Positions 33,199 through 43,549 of a stretch of 64,000 bases of DNA are shown one piece after another; the stretch's first letter is position 1; every line of letters begins with the position of its first letter. The notes beneath the pieces were generated by a model. That model saw only the letters and a list, made by a program, of their open reading frames with translations, had not been told where the DNA came from and searched no databases. Source of the stretch: Sclerotinia nivalis (taxonomy: Eukaryota; Ascomycota; Leotiomycetes; Helotiales; Sclerotiniaceae); the NCBI GenBank assembly GCA_029531795.1, contig JAPEIS010000011.1, positions 496,001-560,000 on the forward strand, in the 5' to 3' direction. The position numbers and the translations under genes are program-made.

Positions 33199-33955
33199 AA
33201 TGAAGGTAATCGTGGAAATTTACCACGCTGTTGTTGTATTGATGTTATGATGTTTTGATATTTTGTTGTTTTGAAGGAAGAGAGAGAGGCTGGGAATGAA
33301 TGAAGCTTAAGCTTCAATGATGATCATCCCAGCTCAGATAATGTAATGCATGCATTGGCGATATCGGTGTTGACAATTATTGGCGGTGAATTACACGGTG
33401 ACAGGGGTAAGGGGTAAATCAGTCAGCCTCGTTTGTCTCGCTTGTGACTTATTAATACAACATGACTCGGTACACGTGCTATCCATTCATATTTCCTTAA
33501 GACAATGTCTTAGTGTCACTGAATTTGAGATCTAGAGCTATGCTATTAGTTTCAGTACACTTCATGATATCGGTTGAAAAAATCTAACCCTCTTTATCCC
33601 TCGAAGTAGTGTGGTTAAAAGACCTATGATCTCTCTTGGAGCACCTGAGACCAGGAGTTTTTAATGTCACATTTATGATCAGGTATGTAATCTCTTAGCC
33701 ATTTACTCCACATATATAAATGCCAAGGTATAATACAAACACCTTCAATCAAATTCAATCCAATTCAATCCAAATAGAATTCCTCAATGCCAATACCAAA
33801 ATGCGCCGTCATGATCACTGAAATATTCGTGATTTTTTTGTTTTACGTGTTCAAATCGCTTGAGCTTTTTAAATCGTTTGAGATATTCGCATTATTTGAT
33901 ATATCCAAATCATTTAATCAAAGATAAAAACGACGATCTCCCCTATACTATATAG
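33199..33955. other. Intergenic between M28 and histidine kinase
   Basis: Contains the M28 promoter, repeat copy B (33503-33567) and an AT-rich ATTTGA repeat patch (about 33855-33920). No gene. Confidence 0.5.
33503..33567 (+). repeat. Degenerate direct repeat, copy B
   Basis: Partner of copy A at 30962-31034, same orientation, 2.5 kb away on the other side of the M28 gene. Confidence 0.7.
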
Positions 33956-36900
33956 CTAAGTATCATTTTCATCCAACATACCAACTCCAGAGTGGTTTTC
34001 AACATTTTTGCCTTCAGAACAAACGCCTAAACCCGCAAGTTGTCGATCATTCATCGCCTTTTGCGCCCAGTATATCAAGGTTTCTTCCAATCTTTCCTTC
34101 TCAACTGGTTTGCTCAAATATCCATCCATTCCCGCCTCGATACACTTTTCTTCATCTCCTTGAATCGCACTAGCCGTCATAGCTATTACTGGAAGGTCTT
34201 TAACTTTGCTTTTTGTCTGGTGCGCAACCGCTTTGGTTTTTGACCTGTTAGCCGAACTCTTTATTTCTGTTCTATTGCCATCCGGACTTCTCGTGCTGGC
34301 GAAGTTATTTGCAGCTTCTGGCGGCTGTATGTCAAGTTCTGGGTCCTTCTCATACTCTTTATTCGTCCTTAGTATTCTTGTCGCTTCATAACCATCCATG
34401 ATTGGCATCTGCACATCCATCAAGATAATATCTGGCCTGGGCTTAGATAGTCCAGGATTGCTCAAGTAATTCAATGCTTCCCGTCCGTTCCAAACAGCTC
34501 TGGCTTGAAATCCCAAATTTCGGACAGTTTTCAATGCGATGGTTTGGTTAATTGCACTGCGGTTTGTAAGTAAGAATGAACAGAATGTGGTTTGTAGTGA
34601 ATATGTCCAACGTACTTATCTTCAACGACTAGAACAAGGACCTTTGCTCGTTCCTCCAGTGAAAAATATTGTCCATATTCTCTGTCGCTTTTTCCATTCC
34701 GTAGATATGGAGGAATGACATGTTTGGTGTGACTTGTTGAAATTTGTTTATTTATAAATTGTTTGGTTGCTGGTCTATGAGGAACTGGCGTAACACCATC
34801 TGGCCGACTTGAGAGAGAATGTGTATTGGAATTATTATTAGTGAAAGAAGAGCCGGGTTTAGATGGATCTGTAGACTGATGAGGGTAGCAGCAATAGGAG
34901 GATATCTTTAATGGGATAGTGAATGTGGCTGTGCTCCCAACTCCTTGCTCTGAATCAAGGGCTATAGTACCAGACATTAGAGTTGCGAGCTAGTGTCAAT
35001 ATCAGTATCTCCAAGTAATGAAGTTGAATGAATGCATCAATGTTGGTTGGTAAAAGAACACCAGGAGAATGGGAGAAGCGACTTACATTTCTTGATATGG
35101 TTAGGCCTAGTCCAGTTCCCCCGTATAATCTCGCCGTTGAAGAATCCCCTTGGCTGAAGGGTTTGAATAATTTGTCCAAGGTCGTTTTGGAAATTCCAAT
35201 CCCAGTATCTGTAATCACGAAACTGACCTCAATTCTATCATTTCCAGTACCATCTGACTGTGGTATTCTCTTGCCTTTCGCGCTTATCTTGATAGATCCG
35301 TTCTCCGTGAATTTTAACGAGTTAGTTAACAGATTTGATAGTACTTGTCTGATTCGTCCCGGGTCTCCCAGAACTTCCAGATTTTCGTCAACCTCATTTT
35401 CGTAAGTAAATCCCAAATTCTTCTGATTCGCAAAAATGCTCAACAATTTACATAACTCTCCCACGATGGAACAAAGATTGAAAGGAACTTCTTCAATGTC
35501 GAGACGGCCGGATTCGATTTTGGAAAAGTCGAGGATGTCATTGACAATAGTCAGGAGGGCTCGTCCAGAGAGTTGGATACTGGACACGTATTCGCGTTGC
35601 GAAGATGTCAAAGTTGTGTCTTCGCTGAGTAGGTCCACCATACCAATTATACCCTGATATTATTAGCATCGTGCTGGCTCAATTTGGTAAAAAAGCATGA
35701 AAGGGACTTACCGCCGTCGGGGTACGCATCTCATGCGACATCTTTTTGAAAACTGTTAACAATTTGCAGATTTTGTTACGGGGCTCCGATAACTCACGTT
35801 GGCCAAGAATTGACTCTTCATTTTGGATGAATCTTTAGCTGCTTGTTCTTCAAGCATCAACCTCGTGTTATCCATCTCTAATTGCGCCCGTTTTTCAACG
35901 TCCGTGATATCAATACTCAAGCCCAAGCATCCAATGACCTTTGGTACTTGTCCGCCATCATCACTGCTATGTTCGAGATCTGCTACTAATCGTGTACGGT
36001 AACTTCGATCTCCTATTTTTTCTTCGCACGTTGCCATCTCTACTTTTCCGGCCAGGATCTCGAGAATAGAATTCTCATGACCTAGGAGCATATTAATATT
36101 GATGGATAATTGTTGCAGAAGAGTATAAACAACCAACCTGGTAACCCCCCTGGTTGCGTGCTCTGCATGATTTCGATGATATCTTTTCCAATCAGATTTG
36201 CCTTGCTTTCACACAGGTTTTCAGGCTTAGTGCCCCATAACATCCCCCCTTCTGCCATAGTAACCAGCCGATTCTCATCTACACAAAACAGGCTAACTTC
36301 AGCATGAGCCAGAACTGTCAACATTTGATGTTTGTTCCTCTTAGCCTCAATTCGCGACATCACAATGTCAGTGATGTCTGTATTTGTTCCATACCACTTC
36401 AGAACATTCCCGTTGTCATCAACTAGTGGCTGTGCTCTCGTATGCATCCATCTATATACTCCATCGTGCCTTAAATACCTTACCTCAACCTCGCATTGTT
36501 CACGTGTGCTTCGACCCTCTTCCCATTTTTCCACAAGGAAAGACCAATCATCCGGATGAATCGTACGTCTATACCCGATATCAAGACATTCTTCTTTAGA
36601 CATGCCTGTGTATTCGTACCACTATGCCATACGTTATTTCAGGAGGAAACATGAGCAATTCTTGCGAATCATCCTTACCCGCTTAGAGTACCAGTCGCCA
36701 TAGCCGTCTGGCGTCGTGGTCCACACCAGATGCGGCATCAAATCACAAATCGTTTCATGACTTCGTAGTAGGTTTTGTTGTTTCTCCATCAGGTAATCTC
36801 CAAATTCCTGAATTTCTTCGCACCAGCAAATTGCCCCTAAGAAGGCTCCAGCCTCGTCGTAGAGACATTCTCCCGTAACTACGGTTGTTATGCGATCTCC

Positions 36901-37779
36901 GCTTGTGGGATGTACAAATCCGCATCTATAATTAGCGAAGGGTTGTTGGGTTCTTGCCAACACCACTCCGGGGTATTCTTCAGATGGTAATTGGCGAGTG
37001 AATGCTTCATCCCATATTTGTAGCGCATCTTGAAACATAGCCCCTTCGCAGCCATTCTCTCCTCCTATACAATCCCCTAGGATCTCTCGAACTTTGCGAT
37101 TTGCTAAGTAAAATTCTCCATCTGTAGTTAGGAGAAATGCCGCTGTGTCAACATTATCGAACACTGCCTTTCGAAGAGCATAGAAATTCTCATTTTTCAT
37201 AAGCGATGTTGGTTTCTTTTTATACCTATTTTTTTCGTATGGCCTTGATATTGATTCTGACCCCGAATCAACCGAACTCCCTTCCATGCGTGTCGATGAT
37301 TCGAAGGAGAGAATGAAATGAAGACCATGATCCCCATTCAAAACCTCAATGCAAACTCGAAAGCTTCTTTTCTGATTATTCCGCTTGAACTCATTCTTCA
37401 CCAGGACCTGGAGTTCATCACGCAAACTCGGGTCTCTATCAGCCGGTGAAGAAGTATCGCCAGATCGAAGGAGCTCTATATCATTTAGAACCGACCCCCA
37501 CGATCGATCATCCAGTAATTTGACACCAAGTTCATCCAAATCCTTTCCTATTATTCCACTCTCATCACCCCTCGAAGAATCTGTGCTACCTAACAAAGCC
37601 CCTGCTTTCCAATTTGTCCAAAGCGCTTTCCGATGCTGATCTAGTACTAGCACAGGCGTAGGCAAACGTTTTAATATAGATAGTGGGAGGTCAACATTGA
37701 TTTGGCTTGGATCTGGCCACCGAGATCCACTGGCATTATTTCTGCTGTGCATCATCTTCCACGTTGTAGTCGCCGGCAT
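33956..37779 (-). CDS. Hybrid histidine kinase with multiple PAS domains
   Basis: Seven exons, 37779-36679, 36621-36138, 36081-35798, 35741-35712, 35653-35087, 34989-34616 and 34556-33956, sum to 1146 residues in one frame. N-terminal sensory part: PAS-like segments near residues 30, 205, 350-460 (ICDLMPHLVWTTTPDGYGDW, with PAC motif WYGTNTDITD) and 475-610. HisKA H-box MSHEMRTPTA has the phospho-acceptor His626. ATPase boxes: N GDPGRIRQVLSNLLTNSLKF, G1 DTGIGI, F FKPFSQGD, G2 GGTGLGL. After a Ser-rich linker comes a receiver: VVEDN, phospho-acceptor Asp994 (DIILMDVQMPIMDGYEA), VIAMTAS and the Lys of GYLSKP. Such proteins feed the Ypd1 to Ssk1/Skn7 phosphorelay. The exact fungal HHK class and ligand are not clear to me. 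The H-box lies alone on a 30-nt exon, and the intron before it must end in AAG. Confidence 0.92.
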
Positions 37780-38949
37780 TGGTAAGATGTGCTCGAAATC
37801 AGATGTCTTAGCTAGTCTGCTTGTTGTTGAGATACATACTTTAGCACATCATTTAAACATTTGAAAAGGGGTTAAATTGTAGCAGATGGGGAATAAATCC
37901 AAAATACACATTTGTATATGGGATGCATCGGAGAAACTCACGCTTGAACTAGCGGTTCACTGAGGGTTAAGGGTGCGGGGTATTTTTCGTTCGGACTTCT
38001 AAGTCTTCTGTTGACACAATTCTACTGTTGAGCTTCATTTGAAGCTGCCAATGCGTACTTCTGTATTTGAAATATTCATGAAGTTCAATCATTGACTGGG
38101 AAATAGAATTGAGAATATAGGGACTTGACTAAACATAAAAAAATGCTTTAATTCTGGTACTATAAGACCATAAGAGATCGCCACTCACACAACTTTCTTC
38201 TAGAGTTAACATGACGAACCAATATGGTAATCGAATTAAGTTCTAGACTCTGTACTAGCCTTAGAATAAGAGAAAATCGCCAGCATGATTTCCTCTATCA
38301 GCAATACACTACTGCTACCCTTGAACGCTTGGAGCATTAGAGTACCATAAACTATTATAGTATTGATCTTGGAACTAATTTGTAATGCATTTTTCTTGCC
38401 TTTATGGTCCATTTTAAGTGATTAAACCCTCCAGTATCCCAAGATCTGGGAGATTCACTAATTGGATCTGCATCTAACTGATATGAATAGATATCGGCTC
38501 CACGTCTTGTTCTAGACAGGTACATATTGGTACATATTGAGGCAGGTTCTAGGTAATGCCAGTCCTTTGTGAGATGGAACGGAACAATTCAAATATTCAA
38601 GATCATCAATAACATATGTCAAAGTGCAGTAGATTCTTGAGCTGGGCGGGTGATAAAGTTTATGGGGCAAAAGGCAAAAGATGGTTTGGTAGTCGCGATG
38701 GTATAGTTCACCGCCTTTCCTACTCCACATGAATACTGCCGGGCCCGATGTTTAACCGTGACTTCGATTTTGAGCTCATTGCTGAAGGTGTGAGTGAGAT
38801 GTGAGTGTGGTAAGAGGAACCCATGGAATGCCAATCCTATCACGATTCAGACCATTAGGTGAGTCCAAAGCTCTTCTGTGACATGGTGTTTTTTGGAACT
38901 AAAGTTCAAGCAGCGAACTCCATATCCTGCCCCGTCTAATTAGTACACC
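37780..38949. promoter_or_regulatory. Divergent intergenic between histidine kinase and COA6
   Basis: 1.17 kb between two divergent start codons. It must hold both promoters. No ORF with coding character and no recognised element. Confidence 0.45.
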
Positions 38950-39405
38950 ATGGGTCTTTTCTCATCCTCATCCTCGGCATCTTTACCACCCCCAAAAATT
39001 GGCGCAGATGGCGCACCGATAGCTCCTGACCGCACACAAAGATCTCGGTGCTGGGAAGCTAGAGATGCTTATTTTAAATGTCTGGACAAGGCGGAAATCA
39101 TCGATAGCATTACGGAGAAGGACAAGGCGGAAAAGGCATGCGCGGTAGAGAGTAGAGGATTTGAGAGTAATTGCGCCACGAGTTGGGTGAGTTTTCTTGA
39201 CGGAAGCTGAGTCTAAGAGGGAGGATTCATAAAGGGCGGACAGAAGAATGCACAAGAGAAAGAGCTGAGCTAACTTTGATTGTGTAAGGTCCAATACTTC
39301 AAAAAACTAAGAGTTATGGAATACCAGCGCGATCAAACGTTGCGAAGATTGAAAGCCGAAGGGGCGCAGGAGATGCCAGGACAGATAGGACCTCCAGGTC
39401 ATTGA
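38950..39405 (+). CDS. COA6: Cytochrome c oxidase assembly factor Coa6
   Basis: Exons 38950-39186 and 39289-39405 with a 102-nt intron (GTGAGT donor, CTAAC branch, TAAG acceptor) encode 117 residues. It has the twin Cys motif of intermembrane-space proteins: C-x9-C (CWEARDAYFKC, ~34-44) and C-x10-C (CAVESRGFESNC, ~64-75), followed after splicing by SWVQYFKKLRVMEYQRDQ. This is the CHCH-like fold of Coa6, which helps deliver copper to the CuA site of cytochrome c oxidase subunit 2 in mitochondria. Its short C-terminal tail ends GQIGPPGH. Length and Cys spacing are normal. A downstream ATG-free region follows. Confidence 0.9.
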
Positions 39406-40271
39406 TGATTTAAGGAAATGTAATGAATGTATAACAGCATATGGGGCGGAGTAACGGATTTGCAAAAGGAATTAAAGCACGATGATGAACATCTCCTAAA
39501 CACTATCAACAGTATCAACACCTGTATTTTTCGTCGTTTGTGCAGCGACAGCGCATCTTGACGAAGCCTTTAAAGGATTCCGCCTTATTAAAGTGATTGA
39601 ATGATGGTTAGGTCTGGATACAGTCGGTACATATACTGCATATCTGCCCGACGTTCCCTGTAAGTGCTCGCACAATGCCGGTAGATGCTAGTGGAGTGCT
39701 ATGTAGCAACCGGACTTACAAGAGTCAACTCGGTGGCGGAACGGAAGCGTGCTCCTTTGATGTCTAGTAAATTGCATGTTCACACAACCTCTGATCCTAT
39801 GTGTGGCACGGTTAGGTGAAGGAGGTACAGGGTGCACTCGTGATGGATGGGATTTTATGTCGGACAAAAGAGCAAGCAGCATTGTATTGTTATAAAAGGA
39901 GAAGTGTATACGAACCCTAAAAGGCCTACTCCCAATGCTCCAAGTTTCAGACACGTATAAGCTTTGATGTATTGTTTGTTCCCCCCGGATCGCACTCCGT
40001 ATGTGTGAAACATTCTATATTCAGGTCTCACGGCTTGTTTCGATCCCTTTTGAACCTCTCCTTTCAAGCAACAATACTTTATTTATCAAGTAATAAGACT
40101 CTGATGAATGTACCTATTCAGATACTTTTTCTACCATCTACATCAACGACACCTAAAGTCCGCTTAGTCACTTCTCACCCCTTCATTATCTTATACCGCT
40201 TCCAATTTCAACAACTTCATCGGGCAGAATTGGTGAATTAACAACCACAATCATATTCACGAAACTCTATC
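39406..40271. other. Intergenic
   Basis: COA6 3' flank and promoter of the next plus-strand gene. No gene seen. Confidence 0.5.
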
Positions 40272-41150
40272 ATGACAATATCACAAACACAGCGTCCCGG
40301 TCTGCAAACTAATATATCACCACCAGCATCCTCACATAAATCACAAGTGCGAGAAAGAGTCTGGGAAGAACTCCGCTATGTAGCTATTCCCGACTCACGC
40401 TTCGACCACGATTACTCCTCGTTCATTTGCGATTTCGTGGGATCAAATGATGCGGGCCGGCAGTTAATCGGCTTATCATGTTATACATCTGCAGAGACAA
40501 TCTTTATAGCCCCTGATAATTGTCTTCAGGAACTGCGATCTCAAGCCCTGAAAGATGGAAAGGTTGTTGTTTGTACGACGTATGGAATTAAGAGGGGATT
40601 CTTCCTTTTGAATCCAAAGGAGATACCTGAGCAGAAGTGGGAGGTCGCCAGTTACTTGGATGGCATGGAAAGATATGGTCGACCCATTACATTAACGGAA
40701 ATACGAGGCGAGGGATTACGGATATCACTTATGGTAACAGGCACAGGAGCTATAAACTACAAAGGTCTTCGATTTGGAAAGGGTCATGGATTTTTCGACT
40801 TAGAATGGGGAATGTTGTATTCCATAGGGGCCGTGAACAAAGATACGAAAACGGCAGCGCTAGTCCATGAATGCCAAGTTCTAGATGAAGAATTTCTAGG
40901 GGAACAGTGGGATACGGGATGCGACTTTGTTGTAACAAACAAAAGAGTCATTACAATCTCTGGCGCTGCAAAACCTGGATATGGAATAATATGGGATAAA
41001 TTGGAAAAGGGAATGATGGATGATATTGAATCCCTAAGGGAGCTGCAAAATATTATGTCGCCTCCGGAATTGAAATCTCCACAGGAGCATACTATGGACT
41101 TCCAGGAAGAGGCACGTTTGTATCTTGATTACGCAAATTTTGATTTTTAG
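40272..41150 (+). CDS. 5-formyltetrahydrofolate cyclo-ligase-like protein
   Basis: A 292-residue single-exon protein. The N-terminal third has ERVWEELRYVAIPDSRFDHDY, then FIAPDNCLQELRSQALKDGK and CTTYGIKRGFFLL. The C-terminal part has the nucleotide/folate loop FGKGHGFFDLEWG, equivalent to the FGKGGGYYD motif of 5-formyl-THF cyclo-ligases (MTHFS), then VHECQVLDEE and DFVVTNKRVI. The NagB/RpiA-type fold is thus clear. The match is closest to the MTHFS-like group (COG0212) rather than to the canonical short enzyme, since it is longer and the basic residues at the N-terminus differ. It may act in folate one-carbon metabolism, but catalytic activity is not assured. Confidence 0.8.
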   Translation: MTISQTQRPGLQTNISPPASSHKSQVRERVWEELRYVAIPDSRFDHDYSSFICDFVGSNDAGRQLIGLSCYTSAETIFIAPDNCLQELRSQALKDGKVVVCTTYGIKRGFFLLNPKEIPEQKWEVASYLDGMERYGRPITLTEIRGEGLRISLMVTGTGAINYKGLRFGKGHGFFDLEWGMLYSIGAVNKDTKTAALVHECQVLDEEFLGEQWDTGCDFVVTNKRVITISGAAKPGYGIIWDKLEKGMMDDIESLRELQNIMSPPELKSPQEHTMDFQEEARLYLDYANFDF

Positions 41151-41882
41151 AGCGGGAAAGGGGTTGGAGAATGCATATTGAGCGATTTTGGATTTATTAG
41201 GTGGAAGTTTATTAATAGCAATGCGATTCTATACATTGCCTGGATTGCTAATTTCAGCACACACGCATGTCACATTCTCAACGTCAGTCCTTGATATCTA
41301 TAATATGAATGCCTTTAGGATGTGTAAAAGTTACAGCAAAGAATGACGGTAAGTCATCACTCACAAGGATCTAGGACCCATATATTGTTATATCTCGTGT
41401 TGTTGATACAGGGCCTCGAAAGCAAGCAGCTTCACAAGCTCTATTAGCACGATGCTAATGAGTGGAAACTTTGTATTTCTTTTATGTTGAATTCAATGCG
41501 CGTGGCTGGAACCGTATATCTAAGGATAATCTGACTTTTACGGATAAATGTTTAACCGAGATTTACATGGCACTCTTGGATAATGCTTTTAGCCGCCCGG
41601 CCGGCATACCTGGCACATGTTCTAAATATATCTAATCAACGAGGTCGTCCTTTGGATAAGTTGTCACGTCAGGACACCTTTTCCCACTTTAAGATCACTG
41701 AAACACTCAACGGTGACTGAGCCGCCAACATACATGGCTTTCCGACCTAGAATTTTGTCCATTTATTCCAATTGCTTACAATGAGCTCATTGTACTCTAG
41801 AAAAGGCTCAATTACACTCCATCAGTCCGATCATTCCCAGTTTTATCCACGAAATCCTCATTACTGGTGAAGTTATCAAAGA
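41151..41882. other. Intergenic
   Basis: 732 bp holding the 3' flank of the cyclo-ligase-like gene and the GT71 promoter. No gene seen. Confidence 0.5.
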
Positions 41883-43352
41883 ATGAGGCAAACTCGTACT
41901 CTAGCTACCTTTGGCGCAATCGTTCTCATCGCCTTGATCGTTAGCTTTTCTCATCTAAATTCTAACGACTTATCGAATTATATTCCGCACAAAGCTCAGA
42001 ACTATTTTCATTATGAGACACCCCCGGATTCAGAAGAAATCTCAAGGCTCAATGGAATCTTAGAGGAGTTTTTGTCACGCCCTATTTTATCTTACGATGA
42101 TGCTGTTTCGTTAAACTCTCAAACCTGCCCGGTTAATGGAACTAATTTTGACCGAGCTGCTGTCAATGGCAATTTGAAAACATGGGCAGATATTCCCTCA
42201 TCACAAATTTATAAATGGCGTAAAGGTATCGTGACAAATTTACGTCGCAAACAAATTGAGGCAATCGGAAAGACGACCTCAGCATCACCTGCTAGCGCCA
42301 ATGGACCAGGAAAGGAAAGAAAGAGCAGAAGAGGGATTGTTATGGCCGCAGGGGATCGTTCAGCACTAATCCGTGCGAGAACCTCTCTTCGGCTCCTGAA
42401 GTCCTATAATTGCACGTTGCCAGTCGAGATATTTCATTTCGACTCCGAATTATCTGCACCTGCGCTTAGTAGTCTTCTATCCGATATCTCAGAACTACAA
42501 AATCCTGATTCCAGCACCAGCGGTATTAATGTCACTACACGCGTAGTAGACGAAGTATCAAAAGGATCTGGATGGAAAGATTTTCAAATAAAGGGAGCTG
42601 CCATTCAACAATCTTCATTTGACGATATCCTGTACTTAGATACCGATTCCTATCCTCTAAGAAATCCGGAATATCTGTTCGAAGGAAGAGAATGGAGAGA
42701 CACAGGGCTTCTATTATGGCCTGATTATTCAAAATCTCATCCCACCAATCCTATGTGGCGATTGTTGGGTCAGCCATGTCGGAACGAATATGAGGGAGAA
42801 TCTGGACAAGTTTTAATATCTCGAACTCGCCACCAGGATATTCTATGGTTGATTGAGTATTTTGCACTTCATCATGAAGAGTTCTATGGATTTATGGGAG
42901 GTGATCGAGATTCATTTCGGGCTGCTGCCCTTCTTCTTGGAAAGCCATGGACCGGTCCAGGAAGAACGAATGCTGTAGGAGCTGCAAAGATTCCCGAAAA
43001 TCCTCAATCGGGAGGACATACGATGCTTCAAGCAGATCCATATGGAAAGTGGATGTTCGTACATGCGAATTTGATTAAGCATTCTCATTTCGCCAGACCA
43101 CTTTGGTCTGAAGTCCATAGGATTCGCGATGATACATTCAAAGAGGGGACCACATATGGTAATATTGATTCACCCAACGATAAGATAGGAAATGGGGTAA
43201 AATTAGATGTGGCCGACAACCCTAGACTGGTAACGACTATGTCTACTTTTGAAGGATATAATGAAGGTTTAGTTGCCGTTGAAGATTGGGATTCATATGA
43301 GGAGTTGAAAGGATTCGAGGATAAGTGGTATGGTTTTGGTGGTGTGCATTAA
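41883..43352 (+). CDS. Golgi alpha-1,3-mannosyltransferase-like protein (GT71, Mnn1 family)
   Basis: A 489-residue single-exon type II membrane protein: a short N-terminal basic cytosolic tip, a transmembrane anchor (FGAIVLIALIVSFSHL, 10-25), a stem, then the GT71 catalytic domain. Landmarks are GIVMAAGDRSALIRARTSL, VEIFHFDSEL, the metal-binding DxD motif in DDILYLDTDSYPLRNPEYLF (Asp253-Thr-Asp255), GLLLWPDYSKSHPTNP, SGQVLISRTRH and YGFMGGDRDSF. Mnn1-family enzymes add mannose to protein-linked glycans in the Golgi lumen. Fungal paralogues differ in acceptor, so the exact linkage is not known. The start ATG is the first in frame and places the anchor at the right distance. Confidence 0.88.
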   Translation: MRQTRTLATFGAIVLIALIVSFSHLNSNDLSNYIPHKAQNYFHYETPPDSEEISRLNGILEEFLSRPILSYDDAVSLNSQTCPVNGTNFDRAAVNGNLKTWADIPSSQIYKWRKGIVTNLRRKQIEAIGKTTSASPASANGPGKERKSRRGIVMAAGDRSALIRARTSLRLLKSYNCTLPVEIFHFDSELSAPALSSLLSDISELQNPDSSTSGINVTTRVVDEVSKGSGWKDFQIKGAAIQQSSFDDILYLDTDSYPLRNPEYLFEGREWRDTGLLLWPDYSKSHPTNPMWRLLGQPCRNEYEGESGQVLISRTRHQDILWLIEYFALHHEEFYGFMGGDRDSFRAAALLLGKPWTGPGRTNAVGAAKIPENPQSGGHTMLQADPYGKWMFVHANLIKHSHFARPLWSEVHRIRDDTFKEGTTYGNIDSPNDKIGNGVKLDVADNPRLVTTMSTFEGYNEGLVAVEDWDSYEELKGFEDKWYGFGGVH

Positions 43353-43549
43353 TTGTTCATATGGGTGCTTTGGATCCAATGTAAGGTCTTAATTTGTGTG
43401 TCCTCATTATGGAACAGGTAGGTGAGCCACGACCGGTTGGATAATAAAACGCTTAATTCTGGATTTGGACCGACCGACAGCAATATCACATGTTTCGAAC
43501 ACAAAAGTCAAGAACGTAAGGAACTATACTTTGGATATCGCTATACTGT

